A stretch of 64,000 nt of DNA, taken from the NCBI RefSeq assembly GCF_012849375.1, contig NZ_CP051684.1:4836001-4900000 (forward strand), given 5' to 3'. The position numbers and the translations under genes are program-made. Below, in pieces: positions 1-8,624 of the stretch. Position 1 is the stretch's first letter; each line of letters starts with the position of its first letter. This DNA comes from Duganella dendranthematis (lineage in GTDB: Bacteria; Pseudomonadota; Gammaproteobacteria; Burkholderiales; Burkholderiaceae_D). The notes beneath the pieces were generated by a model. The model searched no databases. It saw only the letters and a list, made by a program, of their open reading frames with translations, and was not told where the DNA came from.

Positions 1-167
1 TGGTGATGGGTTCGGAAGGCGAGGGCATGCGCCGCCTGACGCGCGAGACCTGCGACATGCTGGTCAGCATTCCGATGTTCGGCTCGGTTGAGAGTCTGAA
101 CGTGTCGGTGGCGTCGGGCGTGTGCCTGTACGAAGCGCGCCGTCAGCGTATCGCCAAAGAAGGCTGA
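1..167 (+). CDS. rlmB: 23S rRNA 2'-O-methyltransferase RlmB, C-terminal end (partial)
   Basis: Only the last 54 codons are present, read in the frame starting at base 3 and ending at TGA 165-167. The fragment carries two hallmarks of SpoU/TrmH methyltransferases: the [10 protein letters not shown] segment (motif 2) and the [15 protein letters not shown] segment (motif 3), which build the knotted SAM-binding site. RlmB methylates the ribose of G2251 in 23S rRNA. The RlmB assignment over other SpoU enzymes rests on this short C-terminus, which is typical of RlmB, and on Burkholderiales gene order; other SpoU members cannot be fully excluded because the N-terminal substrate-binding domain is outside the window. 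Confidence 0.8.
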   Translation, partial: VMGSEGEGMRRLTRETCDMLVSIPMFGSVESLNVSVASGVCLYEARRQRIAKEG

Positions 168-180
168 GTCGACTCAGCAC

Positions 181-260
181 GGATTCCCGCCTGCGCGGGA
201 ATGACGCCCGTCCCGCGCAGGTGCCGGGCGCCCCGTCGTCCCCGCGCAGGCGGGGGTCCA
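181..260. repeat. Paired palindromic intergenic repeat, copy 1
   Basis: Two hairpin units face each other between rlmB and cysE. The first, 181-206, is a near-perfect palindrome (GGATTCCCGC, short loop, GCGGGAATGACG). The second, about 235-260, is an inverted, slightly diverged version. The same pairing occurs at 17708-17779 and 21709-21778. This is the behaviour of a REP/BIME-like dispersed element. Short open frames that run through it (reading SRLRGND) are by-products of the repeat and not genes. Confidence 0.75.
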
Positions 261-349
261 TCACCCGGCTCATCGGGCCGAACTCCCCCTCAGCAACGTC
301 CGATCGAATGCGCTAACATGGGCGTTCCGGTTGTCATTCCGCTCACATC

Positions 350-1087
350 ATGTTCCACCGTCTCCGTCAGGACATCAACAGCATCATCGAACGCGATCCC
401 GCCGCCCGCAACGCCTGGGAGGTGCTGACCTGCTATCCCGGGTTGCAAGCCATCGTGCTGCACCGCTGGGCGCACTGGTACTGGACCCACAAGCTGAAAT
501 GGCTGGGCCGCTTCGTCTCCTACCTGGCCCGCATCCTCACCGGCATTGAAATCCACCCTGGCGCCAGCATCGGCCGCCGCGTCTTCATCGATCACGGCTT
601 CGGCGTGGTGATCGGCGAAACCGCCGAAGTCGGCGACGATTGCACCATCTACCAGGGCGTGACGCTGGGCGGCACCTCGCTGCATACCGGCGCCAAGCGC
701 CATCCCACCTTGGGCCGCGGCGTCATCATCGGCGCCGGCGCCAAGGTGCTGGGCGGCTTTACGGTCGGCGATTACGCCAAGGTCGGCTCCAACGCCGTGC
801 TGCTGAAGCCGGTGCCGCCGGGCGCGACCGCCGTCGGCAATCCGGCCCACATCGTCCAAAAGGATTTACTCAACGCCGCCGGCAACCCGTTCGCCGCCTA
901 CGGCGTCACGCCCAACGGCGACGATCCGCTGTCGAAGGCGCTGCGCGGACTGATCGAACATGCCGCCAAGCAGGAGCAGCGCATCGAACAACTGGCGGCG
1001 ACTCTGCGGGCGGCCGGGCTGGAGTGCCAGAGCGTGCCCGAGTGTGATAAATTGAATTCTGACCAACTGAACAAGCTCGTCGAATAA
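350..1087 (+). CDS. cysE: Serine O-acetyltransferase
   Basis: The 245-residue protein makes O-acetylserine from serine and acetyl-CoA, the first committed step of cysteine synthesis, in the cytoplasm. Residues 1-65 form the helical N-terminal region (RNAWEVLTCYPGLQAIVLHRWAHW), and residues 65-170 are a left-handed beta helix of hexapeptide repeats containing the active-site segment around IDHGFGVVIGETA. The C-terminal 70 residues extend beyond the catalytic core, as in the longer CysE forms of betaproteobacteria. Start is the ATG at 350; the frame could extend upstream but without similarity. YceH follows 11 bases downstream on the same strand, suggesting cotranscription. Confidence 0.95.
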   Translation: MFHRLRQDINSIIERDPAARNAWEVLTCYPGLQAIVLHRWAHWYWTHKLKWLGRFVSYLARILTGIEIHPGASIGRRVFIDHGFGVVIGETAEVGDDCTIYQGVTLGGTSLHTGAKRHPTLGRGVIIGAGAKVLGGFTVGDYAKVGSNAVLLKPVPPGATAVGNPAHIVQKDLLNAAGNPFAAYGVTPNGDDPLSKALRGLIEHAAKQEQRIEQLAATLRAAGLECQSVPECDKLNSDQLNKLVE

Positions 1088-1098
1088 GGAAGCAAGTC

Positions 1099-1767
1099 AT
1101 GGAAGATACGCCCGATGGCGCAGAAGTGCTGGACCCGTTTGAAATCCGCGTGCTGGCCGTGCTGGCCGAGAAGGAAGCGCTAACGCCCGATAACTATCCG
1201 CTGTCGCTGAACGCGCTGGTCAACGGCTGCAACCAGCTGTCCAGCCGCGATCCGGTGATGGCGCTGTCGGAAGAAGCGGTGTCCGAAGTGCTGCAGCGGC
1301 TGATGCAGCGCAAGTACGTCAACGGCATCACCCAGGCTGGCGCCCGCGTCACCAAGTACGAGCATCGCATGCGCATCAAGTGGTCGCTGGAGCAGGACAA
1401 GGTGGCCGTGCTGAGCATCCTGATGCTGCGCGGCCTGCAAACCGCCGGCGAGATCCGCACCCGCAGCGGCCGCCTGCATGATTTCAAATCGGTGGCCGAT
1501 GTTGAACAGGCGCTGCAATTCCTGATCGACAAATACCCGCCGCTGGTGTCCAAACTGCCGCTGGCGCCCGGCACCAAGGAGCCGCGCTACGGCCAGTTGC
1601 TGGGTGGCGAAGAGGCATTGGCGCGCGAGGAAACCGCCGCCAGCCTGGGCGGTTCGGTCGCGCAGGGCAGCCGCGTCGGCGCGCTGGAACAGGAAGTGCA
1701 GCAGCTGCGCCGCCAGGTGGAAGACCTGAGCGCGCAGTTTGCCGAGTTCCGCAAGCAGTTCGAATAA
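1099..1767 (+). CDS. yceH: YceH family protein (DUF480)
   Basis: A 222-residue protein of the YceH/DUF480 family, recognised from the start FEIRVLAVLAEKEALTPDNYPLSLNALVNGCNQLSSR and the repeated winged-helix pattern around LMLRGLQTAGEIRTRSGRLHDF. The family has two tandem winged-helix domains; its biochemical role is not established. Residues 185-222 are a predicted coiled coil (ALEQEVQQLRRQVEDLSAQF). An SD-like AAGGAAG (1087-1093) sits just upstream of the ATG. It follows cysE closely and is convergent with the reductase gene; an AAGCC/GGCTT stem at about 1766-1782 spans the gap and could be a weak bidirectional terminator. Confidence 0.9.
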   Translation: MEDTPDGAEVLDPFEIRVLAVLAEKEALTPDNYPLSLNALVNGCNQLSSRDPVMALSEEAVSEVLQRLMQRKYVNGITQAGARVTKYEHRMRIKWSLEQDKVAVLSILMLRGLQTAGEIRTRSGRLHDFKSVADVEQALQFLIDKYPPLVSKLPLAPGTKEPRYGQLLGGEEALAREETAASLGGSVAQGSRVGALEQEVQQLRRQVEDLSAQFAEFRKQFE

Positions 1768-1780
1768 GCCGCCAGCGGGC

Positions 1781-2533
1781 TTACTTGCCGCCAGTGGCGT
1801 CGACGAAGGTGCCCGTGACGAAGGACGCCTCGCCACTGGCCAGCCAGAGTATCGCGCGCGCGACTTCCTCCGGTTGGCCGCCTCTGCCCATCGGAATCGA
1901 GTCTTTCAGCCGGTCCACGCGTCCCGGCTCGCCGCCGCTGGCGTGCATCTCGGTGTAGATGTGGCCGGGGCGCACGCAGTTCACCCGTATCCCTTCGCGC
2001 GCGACTTCCCTGGCCAAACCGGTGGTGAAGGTCTCCAGCGCGCCTTTCGACGCCGCATAGTCGACGTATTCATTAGGGCTGCCCAGCCGCGCCGCCGCCG
2101 ATGATACGTTGACAATCGCGCCACCCGGCCCGTTGTGGCGATGGGACATGCGCTTCACCGCCTCCTGCGCGCAGAGCATCGGGCCGATCGTGTTGACGGC
2201 GAAAATGCGCTGCATGCGCTCGAACGTCAGACTTTCCAGCCGGGACTGGGGCGCGATGATGGCGGCATTGTTGACCAGGACATCGATGCGGCCGAACTTG
2301 CGGTCTATCGCGTTGAACAATTCCGCTACCTGTTGCGGGTCGGCGCTGTCGGCGCGCCGCACCAGGGCTCGGCGGCCGGCTGCTTCGATATCGGACGCGA
2401 CCGCCAGCGCGCCGGCTTCGTCGGCGGCGAAGCTGATCGCCACGTCGTAGCCTCGGGCGGCGGCCAGGCGCGCGGTGGCGGCGCCGATGCCGCGGCTGCC
2501 GCCGGTAATCAGTATCACGGGAGAGGGGTTCAT
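1781..2533 (-). CDS. SDR family NAD(P)-dependent oxidoreductase
   Basis: A 250-residue classical short-chain dehydrogenase/reductase. The N-terminal Rossmann motif is TGGSRGIG (residues 10-17), followed by NNAA near residue 88, a catalytic Ser in NVSSAAARLG, and the YxxxK pair in YVDYAASKGAL. The substrate is not predictable from sequence; the closest general type is the glucose 1-dehydrogenase or YgfF-like group. The start ATG overlaps the stop of the upstream MFS gene by 4 bases, so the two are translationally coupled and probably share a substrate or regulator. Confidence 0.88.
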   Translation of the reverse strand: MNPSPVILITGGSRGIGAATARLAAARGYDVAISFAADEAGALAVASDIEAAGRRALVRRADSADPQQVAELFNAIDRKFGRIDVLVNNAAIIAPQSRLESLTFERMQRIFAVNTIGPMLCAQEAVKRMSHRHNGPGGAIVNVSSAAARLGSPNEYVDYAASKGALETFTTGLAREVAREGIRVNCVRPGHIYTEMHASGGEPGRVDRLKDSIPMGRGGQPEEVARAILWLASGEASFVTGTFVDATGGK

Positions 2534-3732
2534 GACGGCGTGCTCCGTTGTTCAATGGCGGACTGGCGCAGGTGCGCGCGCAGCATCAGTGCCAGCGGGA
2601 CGATCAGGAAGGCGGTGGCCGCCGAAGTCAGCACACCGACGGTTTTGTTGCTGTGGTCGGCGACCATGCCGTACACAATCGGCGCGATGCCGCCTGCGCC
2701 TATCACACTGGTGTAGAACTCGGCAAAGGCGCGGCCGGTATCTCCGGCCGACAGTTCCGGCACGGTGCCATATAAAACCGACGAGGTGCCGTTCAATACG
2801 ACGCCCAGCAGTGGTAGCAGGAACAAGGTCGGCACCAGCGCAGTGGACAGCGTCGTCACGATCAGTAACGCGGTGGCGGCTTCCGTCGCCATGACGCAGC
2901 CGACCACGCCCAGCTGTTCGCCCAGCCAGCCGCAGCTCGCCTTGCCGAAAGCGCCGCCGATGAACAGCAGGGCGAGCGCGATGCCCACCGTCGGCGAGCC
3001 GCCGCCCTTGTCGTGGATGAGGAAAGGCAGGAACAACAGGTAGCCCATTCGGGTTGCCGTGTCGAGCGCGCCGATGCTCATGAGGATGCGGAAGCCGCCG
3101 CGTCCGTGCCGCCCGCCATGCTCCGCAGCGCCCGCCTTGTCGGCAAGGGCGGCGCCGCTGGTGGCCGGCGTCAGCATCGGTAGCGCAGCCGCCAGCACGA
3201 TGCCCGGCAGCGCCATCAGCGCCAGCACCGGTCGCCAGGCCAGTATCGGCAGCAGCAGGGCAACCAGCGCGGGCAGCGTGGCCTTGCCGATATCGCCGGC
3301 AAAATTATATGTCCCCAGTGCGCGCCGTGACGCCTTGCCGTAGGTATCAGCGACCAGCATCGACCCGCGTGGATGCTGAATGCTCGACCCCATGCCGGCG
3401 ACCACCAGGCCGACGCACAGCCCGGCAAAGCCAAGTGGCAGCGCCATGATCAGCAGACCGGCCGCCGCCAGCAGGGTCGACAACACCAGCGCGGCGCGCG
3501 GCGGCCAGCCGCGCAGGGCCCGGTCGGCCGGAATCTGCAGCCCGCCCATGGTGCCGTAGTACAGCGCGCGGACCACCGCCAGCGCGGCGTAGGAGAGGCC
3601 GAACTGCGCCTGCCAGACCGGCAGAAAGGCATACAGGCCATCGGTATAGCCGTCGTGCAGCGCGTGCGTCAGGCAGGCGCCGAGCAGGCTGCGTTTCTGC
3701 GCGGTCCAGCGGTTTTTGAATGTCGTCATCAT
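2530..3732 (-). CDS. MFS transporter, fosmidomycin-resistance-like
   Basis: About 400 residues with the 12 hydrophobic segments of a major facilitator superfamily exporter. The N-terminal LTHALHDGYTDGLYAFLPVWQAQFGLSY and the GMGSSIQHPRGSM segment after helix 4 resemble Fsr-type exporters. An upstream in-frame ATG at 3783 exists, but the added 17 residues are polar and unlike the family, so the ATG at 3732 (MMTTFKN) is preferred. It is divergent from the LysR gene at 3814 across about 80 bp and coupled to the reductase downstream. The LysR protein is the likely regulator. The exported compound is unknown. Confidence 0.82.
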   Translation of the reverse strand: MMTTFKNRWTAQKRSLLGACLTHALHDGYTDGLYAFLPVWQAQFGLSYAALAVVRALYYGTMGGLQIPADRALRGWPPRAALVLSTLLAAAGLLIMALPLGFAGLCVGLVVAGMGSSIQHPRGSMLVADTYGKASRRALGTYNFAGDIGKATLPALVALLLPILAWRPVLALMALPGIVLAAALPMLTPATSGAALADKAGAAEHGGRHGRGGFRILMSIGALDTATRMGYLLFLPFLIHDKGGGSPTVGIALALLFIGGAFGKASCGWLGEQLGVVGCVMATEAATALLIVTTLSTALVPTLFLLPLLGVVLNGTSSVLYGTVPELSAGDTGRAFAEFYTSVIGAGGIAPIVYGMVADHSNKTVGVLTSAATAFLIVPLALMLRAHLRQSAIEQRSTPS

Positions 3733-3813
3733 GGCAACATGGTATACACGTGAATGATTCTCGACTAGTGGGGGTAAAATCACGGTTACTGTGCATTTTT
3801 CTCACGGATCATT

Positions 3814-4707
3814 ATGCGACATCTTCCTCCCTTGAACGCGTTGCGGATTTTTGAAGTGGCTGCCCGCACCAGCAGCTATGCCGAAGCTGGCGCAGAACTC
3901 GGACTTACGCATGGGGCAGTGAGCCGGCAGATCGCCACGCTGGAAAGCTGGCTGGGCCAGCGGCTGTTCACCCGGCAGGGCCGGCGCATGGTGGCGACGC
4001 CGGCGGCGCAAGCGTTCGCGGCCGAGGTCGGCCTGTCGTTCGACCGGCTGATGCTGGCGGCGGAAGCGTGCGGCCGCCCGGGCGCGCGGCGCATTCTGCG
4101 GGTCAGCGCGCCGACCAGTTTCGCTATGCGCTGGCTGATACCCCGGCTGGGCGGCTACCATGCCGATCATCCGCAGGTGGAGGTGGTGGTCACCACTGTC
4201 AGCACGGTGCTGGAGGAGTTGCGCGGCGGCGTCGATGTGGCGATCCGGCGCGGAGTGGCGCATGCGGATGCCTGGTCCCAGCATCATGTGGTGCCGGTGC
4301 TAGACAATGTGGATACGCTCATCATGAGTCCGGCACTGTTCCGGCAACGGCCGATATTGGCGCCCGCCGACATCGCGGCGCACACGCTGCTGGCGAGCGA
4401 AACCCGCGCCGGTGATTGGTCGCGCTGGCTGGAGGCGGCCGGGGTGCCGCACCTGGCCGGACTACCGCGCCAGCGGTTCGATCACTTTTTCGTGACGCGG
4501 CAGGCGGTCGAGGACGGCCTGGGTATCGGCATCGGTCCGCTGCCGATGCTGGCGCTTGATATCGCGAATAACCGGCTCATGGCGCCGCTGCCCGAGATCC
4601 AGGTGCAGAGAACCGGGTATGTGGCGATCTTTCCGCAGCAGGCCGATGGCGGCAATCTGCTGCATGGTTTCGTCGACTGGCTGGCCGCCCAGCGGGATCT
4701 CAGTTGA
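3814..4707 (+). CDS. LysR family transcriptional regulator, GcvA-like
   Basis: A 297-residue LysR-type regulator. Residues 5-65 are the winged helix-turn-helix (LNALRIFEVAARTSSYAEAG, LTHGAVSRQIATLESWLG), and the rest is the periplasmic-binding-like effector domain. The opening PPLNALRIFEVAAR and the HGAVSRQI recognition helix are typical of the GcvA subgroup. It is transcribed away from the MFS and reductase pair, the usual layout of a LysR gene and its target. Its 3' end overlaps the convergent gene at 4700 by 8 bases. Confidence 0.88.
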   Translation: MRHLPPLNALRIFEVAARTSSYAEAGAELGLTHGAVSRQIATLESWLGQRLFTRQGRRMVATPAAQAFAAEVGLSFDRLMLAAEACGRPGARRILRVSAPTSFAMRWLIPRLGGYHADHPQVEVVVTTVSTVLEELRGGVDVAIRRGVAHADAWSQHHVVPVLDNVDTLIMSPALFRQRPILAPADIAAHTLLASETRAGDWSRWLEAAGVPHLAGLPRQRFDHFFVTRQAVEDGLGIGIGPLPMLALDIANNRLMAPLPEIQVQRTGYVAIFPQQADGGNLLHGFVDWLAAQRDLS

Positions 4708-5440
4708 ATTCGATCAGCGCGTCGTTGGCATATTCCTTTTTGCCGATCGGTACCGAATAGCTTTTGCCATCCTTGCTGACTTGCAGCTCGACGCGGTTGA
4801 CGCCGTCGATCAGTGTGGCGCTGGTGATGTCGCGGTCGGCGTGCACGCTCAGCTTGAAGTCCTTGAACGAGCACCAGTCGGTCGTCAGCGTCAGCGTGTT
4901 GATCAGGGCGCGCACGAAGAACGGGATGTGGTTTTTCGCGACCCCCACCAGCACCCGGCATTCGAGCCGGATGTCGCCCAGCCGGCGCATACCGGCCGGA
5001 ACGCCGGCGCTGCGCACGTCCGGCATCCAGCTGTAGTAGCTCTTTTTTTGGTTCAGCACCACGTCCGCATTGTCGTCTTCCGCCGCGCGGTTGCGGGGCA
5101 GGGAGAAGCCGTGGTCTTCCGCCAGCGGCAGCGGGATTTCGGTCTGGTCACCCGACAGCCGTACCGTCAGGCTGTCGAACGCGTCGGCCGGCGCCTTGCT
5201 GCTTTTATACAGGCGGAAGCGGACCAGCGATGCGTTCGGCGCCAGCTCATGGTTGTTGTCGAAGGCGTCCAGGCCGGACAGCATGTAGCGGTACGGTTGC
5301 AGCTCCGGGCTGCGGGTGCCGTTGATGACCACCAGCTGTCCGGCATCGTCCTCGGCCAGGGCCTGCTGCTGCCACAGCAGTAGCAGCAGTAGCAGCAGGG
5401 TGGCGATGGTAGCGTAGCGGCTCCATGTCATGGCCCTCAT
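4700..5440 (-). CDS. Secreted or membrane-anchored hypothetical protein of the ABC operon
   Basis: A protein of 246 residues that I do not recognise. It begins with a strong hydrophobic stretch of leucines (residues about 10-22) followed by QALA, which reads as a signal peptide or N-terminal anchor, and the remainder is polar and beta-rich. The ATG at 5440 is chosen because it lies 4 bases after the permease stop; an earlier ATG would overlap the permease by over 40 bases. As the last gene of the GntR-ABC operon it probably works with that exporter at the periplasmic face. No catalytic motif is visible. Confidence 0.7.
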   Translation of the reverse strand: MRAMTWSRYATIATLLLLLLLLWQQQALAEDDAGQLVVINGTRSPELQPYRYMLSGLDAFDNNHELAPNASLVRFRLYKSSKAPADAFDSLTVRLSGDQTEIPLPLAEDHGFSLPRNRAAEDDNADVVLNQKKSYYSWMPDVRSAGVPAGMRRLGDIRLECRVLVGVAKNHIPFFVRALINTLTLTTDWCSFKDFKLSVHADRDITSATLIDGVNRVELQVSKDGKSYSVPIGKKEYANDALIEFN

Positions 5441-5444
5441 GCGG

Positions 5445-6389
5445 TCAGACTTCCTCGCGGCGGCGGCGCATGTAAATGGCGACCGCAATCATGGCCACGC
5501 CGGCGGCGGCGCCGATCCATACGCTGGCGTTGCCCAGCGTGCTCCACGACGCCTCGAAGATAATGGTCGACACCGATACGCCCGGTGTCTCCGGCGAGAC
5601 GCTCAGCGGCGGCTGGTCGAACCCGATCCACGCGCCCGGCACCACGCCCAGCAGGATACGGCTGGAGATGTGGCTGGCGAACCAGACCGCATCAACCCCG
5701 AAGTGCAGTGCTTTTTGCGCCCACACCAGCAGCAGCGTGGTGATGATCGGCGTGCCGACCGCCCACAGGAACACCTTGGAGCGCGCGATGCTCGACACCA
5801 TCAGCAGCCAGCCCACGGTCGGCAAGGCCCACAGGATGTACACCGGCAGCAGGGCGACCAGGCGCAGCGGCGTCAGGTAGAACTGCGGCGTCATCAGCAG
5901 CGCGCCGAACAGATTGGTGCCATGCATCGCCGCCAGGCCGCACAGGGCCAGCACCATCAGCAGCCCGACCGCGATGGCCACGCCCAGCGTGATCAGCGGC
6001 GCGACGACCAACGCCGTCACCAGCTTGGACAGCACGGTCATGCTGTCCGACACCGGCAGCGATTTCCAGAACAGCAGGCTGCGGTCGCGGCGCTCGTCGT
6101 GCAGCGCGCCGAGGCAGTAGAAGAACACCAGCAGGCCCAGGATCATCAGGATCGGCATGCCGGCCGTGACGTACATCTCGCCCATGGTTTCGACGATGCG
6201 GGTGCGCGCCGTGCCTTCGATGGTGACGCTGAGCGGCTGGTTGTATAGCCGGATGGTATCCAGGTTGCCGAAGATCAGGCCGGTGAGGATCAGGGTGACG
6301 ACGGCGCCGGCGATGACGATGGGCGTCCACAGCAGCATGCCCTTGTTTTCCCACATCTCGCGCTTGATCAGCCATTTCATGGTTTTCAT
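5445..6389 (-). CDS. ABC-2 type transporter permease
   Basis: A 314-residue integral membrane protein with about seven hydrophobic segments: one near residues 20-42, a pair at about 75-160 and several up to the C-terminus. A long periplasmic loop follows the first segment. This is the layout of ABC-2 permeases of the ABC-2 family partnered with YtrB-type ATPases. The C-terminus ends in arginines (YMRRRREEV), fitting a cytoplasmic tail. It starts 4 bases inside the ATPase gene end, so the two are translationally coupled. Substrate unknown; related Bacillus systems respond to cell-envelope antibiotics. Confidence 0.85.
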   Translation of the reverse strand: MKTMKWLIKREMWENKGMLLWTPIVIAGAVVTLILTGLIFGNLDTIRLYNQPLSVTIEGTARTRIVETMGEMYVTAGMPILMILGLLVFFYCLGALHDERRDRSLLFWKSLPVSDSMTVLSKLVTALVVAPLITLGVAIAVGLLMVLALCGLAAMHGTNLFGALLMTPQFYLTPLRLVALLPVYILWALPTVGWLLMVSSIARSKVFLWAVGTPIITTLLLVWAQKALHFGVDAVWFASHISSRILLGVVPGAWIGFDQPPLSVSPETPGVSVSTIIFEASWSTLGNASVWIGAAAGVAMIAVAIYMRRRREEV

Positions 6390-7243
6390 GCGTAGCTTCC
6401 TTTCATGGTCGCAACGAACAGGTCGGCCACGCTGGGCGTGCGCAGTTCGCCAAAATTGGACAGTTGTGCGCGGTTGGCGCCGTCAAACAGCATTACCGGC
6501 TTGCCGAACACGGTGCGCTGGCTCAGCGGTTGCAGCGCATTGGCGGCGGCGATGAATTGCGGCTCGACCATCACCTCGGTAAAGCGCTCGCCCACTTCAT
6601 CCATGGACGCCGACAGCGCGATCTTGCCGTTTTCGATGAACAGCAGGTCGGTGAGGATGTGCTCGACTTCCTCGATCTGGTGGGTAGTGATCAGGATAGT
6701 CTTGTTTTCGTCGAAGTAGTCTTCCAGCAGGTTCTGGTAGAACTGCTTGCGGTACAGGATGTCCAGCCCCAGCGTCGGCTCGTCCAGCACCAGCAGTTTG
6801 GCGTCGATCGCCATCACCAGCGCCAGGTGCAGTTGCACCACCATGCCCTTGGACATGGCCTTGACCTTCATGTTCGGCGTCAGCTTGGTGTTGGCGAGGT
6901 ATTTCTCGGCCTTGGCGCGGTTGAAGCGCGGATGCACGCCCTCGACAAAATCGATGGCGTCCTTGACCTTGAGCCAGCGCGGCAGGATGGCGACGTCGGC
7001 AATGAAGCAGACCTCGTTCATCAGCGCCTCGCGCTGCTGGCGCGGGTCCATGCCCAGCACCGACAGCTGGCCCTCGAACGGGGTCAGGCCGAGGATGGCC
7101 TTGAGGGTGGTGGTCTTGCCGGAACCGTTGGGGCCGATCAGGCCGACGATGCGGCCGGACTCCACCGTGAAGCTGACGTCGTCCAGCGCGGCCTGTTTGC
7201 CGTAGCGCTTGTTCAGGCCGCCGGCGGTGATGACGGCGCTCAT
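6386..7243 (-). CDS. ABC transporter ATP-binding protein, YtrB-like
   Basis: A 285-residue nucleotide-binding subunit. The Walker A motif is GPNGSGKTT near residue 37-45, Walker B with the D-loop is LLVLDEPTLGLD near 151-162, and the switch histidine is in ITTHQIEEVEH. The signature region reads MSKGMVVQLHL instead of the usual LSGGQ, which is common in the YtrB/BcrA-like branch. Together with the permease and the GntR regulator it forms a four-gene operon with overlapping ends. It should drive export by the adjacent permease. Confidence 0.92.
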   Translation of the reverse strand: MSAVITAGGLNKRYGKQAALDDVSFTVESGRIVGLIGPNGSGKTTTLKAILGLTPFEGQLSVLGMDPRQQREALMNEVCFIADVAILPRWLKVKDAIDFVEGVHPRFNRAKAEKYLANTKLTPNMKVKAMSKGMVVQLHLALVMAIDAKLLVLDEPTLGLDILYRKQFYQNLLEDYFDENKTILITTHQIEEVEHILTDLLFIENGKIALSASMDEVGERFTEVMVEPQFIAAANALQPLSQRTVFGKPVMLFDGANRAQLSNFGELRTPSVADLFVATMKGSYA

Positions 7244-7596
7244 GCCGCACCTCCGGCCGCCGGGGTCAACAGCGATTCGAGGTCCAGGCCCAGGCGGCGG
7301 ATGCGTTCCAGCACCACGGGCCAGTCTTCGCGCAGGAAGCGTTCGCGTTCGGTGGCCAGCAGTTTGTCGCGGGCGCCATCAGTCACATACATACCTATTC
7401 CCCTCCGTTTTTCGACCAGCGTTTCGTCCACCAGCTCCTGGTAGGCGCGCGAGACTGTGATTGGGTTGAGTTGATACTCGGCGGCGATCTGCCGCACCGA
7501 GGGCAGGGCATCGCCGGGCTTGAGCAAGCCGTCCAGCACCATGCCGACGACTTTGTCCTTGAGCTGCCGATAGATCGGCGCGTTGTCATTCCACAT
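7240..7596 (-). CDS. GntR family regulator, YtrA subfamily
   Basis: A 118-residue protein with an N-terminal GntR winged helix (residues 5-72: PIYRQLKDKVVGMVLDGLL, LPSVRQIAAEY, NPITVSRAYQEL) and only a short C-terminal helix region, which defines the YtrA subfamily. These repressors sit first in operons with ABC exporters and bind their own promoter. Here the gene leads the operon, overlaps the ATPase gene by 4 bases, and has an inverted repeat upstream at 7635-7654. Autorepression relieved by a drug or envelope signal is inferred from the family. Confidence 0.92.
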   Translation of the reverse strand: MWNDNAPIYRQLKDKVVGMVLDGLLKPGDALPSVRQIAAEYQLNPITVSRAYQELVDETLVEKRRGIGMYVTDGARDKLLATERERFLREDWPVVLERIRRLGLDLESLLTPAAGGAA

Positions 7597-7634
7597 ACAT
7601 AGTTACCCCTTACGTGTGTTAATGAAGTGGTGTT

Positions 7635-7654
7635 GTAGTGAACTATAACACTAC
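7635..7654. promoter_or_regulatory. Putative GntR (YtrA-type) operator
   Basis: A perfect 6-base inverted repeat, GTAGTG and CACTAC, separated by 8 AT-rich bases, lies about 40 bases upstream of the GntR start. Position and symmetry fit an autoregulatory operator for the YtrA-type repressor. It is short, so chance cannot be excluded. Confidence 0.4.
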
Positions 7655-7765
7655 GAATCAAAAAAGCAAACATTTTTGCCTGTCGCGCACGATTGACCGT
7701 CGTGATTATTGCGGCAATGTTATATAGTCTGATAGTTACCTCAATAAACAATCCTAGGGGATTCG

Positions 7766-8617
7766 ATGACTGCAAATAATATCGATCAGCGCCTCGGCAA
7801 TCTGATCACCCAACACGAAAGCGACATCCTGGCCATTTGGGCAGCCGATCTGGCGGGCAAGAGCTTCCGCAGCGACGAAGCGACCATGCAGCGCCACACG
7901 CGCCAGTTCCTGGCGCTGTTGCCGGCCGCCATCACCACCGGCGGCACCGCCGACACCAATCAGCGCCAGTGGGACGAAGTCCGCAACCTGCTGAGCGAAG
8001 TGTCGATCCAGCGCGCCAAGCAGGGGTCGACCCCGAACGACACCGCCACCTTCGTGTTTTCACTGAAGCAGCCAATGTTCACCATGTTGCGGCGCGAACT
8101 GGGCGCCGAATCGGTCGAGCTGGCCGACGCCTCGTGGGCGGTCAGCACCTTGCTCGACCAGCTGGGCCTGTACACGCTGGAAGTGTTCCAGAAAAGTCGC
8201 GACCAGATCATTGTGCGCCAGCAGCATGAGCTGATGGAACTGTCGACGCCGGTCGTCAAGCTGTGGCAGGACATCCTGGCGTTGCCGCTGATCGGCACGC
8301 TCGACAGCGCGCGCAGCCAAGTGGTGATGGAAAGCCTGCTGGAGAAAATCGTCGAAACCGGCGCCGCCATCGCCATCATCGACATCACCGGCGTGCCGAC
8401 CGTCGACACGCTGGTGGCGCAGCATCTGATGAAGACGATTGCCGCCGCGCGCCTGATGGGCGCCGACTGCATCATCAGCGGCATCCGTCCGCAGATCGCC
8501 CAGACCATCGTGCACCTTGGCGTCAATCTGGAGGACGTGGTGACCAAGGCGACGCTGGCCGACGCCTTTGTTGTGGCCCTGGCGCGCGTGGGCGCGACCA
8601 TCACTCGCAAGGCGTGA
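7766..8617 (+). CDS. rsbR: Stressosome scaffold protein RsbR
   Basis: A 283-residue RsbR-type protein. Residues 1-150 form an all-helical sensor domain of the non-haem globin type, and residues about 160-275 are a STAS domain. The STAS domain keeps the two conserved phosphoacceptor segments of RsbR proteins, IDITGVPTVDT and GIRPQIAQT. In Bacillus, RsbR and RsbS build the stressosome that sequesters the kinase RsbT. A good Shine-Dalgarno (AGGGGA) precedes the ATG. It is the first of six genes joined by overlaps or short gaps, and is divergent from the GntR operon. The stimulus sensed is unknown. Confidence 0.93.
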   Translation: MTANNIDQRLGNLITQHESDILAIWAADLAGKSFRSDEATMQRHTRQFLALLPAAITTGGTADTNQRQWDEVRNLLSEVSIQRAKQGSTPNDTATFVFSLKQPMFTMLRRELGAESVELADASWAVSTLLDQLGLYTLEVFQKSRDQIIVRQQHELMELSTPVVKLWQDILALPLIGTLDSARSQVVMESLLEKIVETGAAIAIIDITGVPTVDTLVAQHLMKTIAAARLMGADCIISGIRPQIAQTIVHLGVNLEDVVTKATLADAFVVALARVGATITRKA

Positions 8618-8624
8618 GCGCAGC

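Noticed and set aside
332..349. PHO-box-like TTGTCATTCCGCTCACAT upstream of cysE
   Set aside because: The second half matches poorly (CTCACAT), and control of cysE by phosphate is not expected; probably chance.
64..428. Short frames through the first palindromic repeat
   Set aside because: They encode the repeat itself (SRLRGND) and overlap rlmB or cysE in other frames.
7693..7728. TTGACC and TATAGT upstream of rsbR as a sigma-70 promoter
   Set aside because: The spacer is 24 bases, too long for a working promoter; another start or an alternative sigma factor is more likely.
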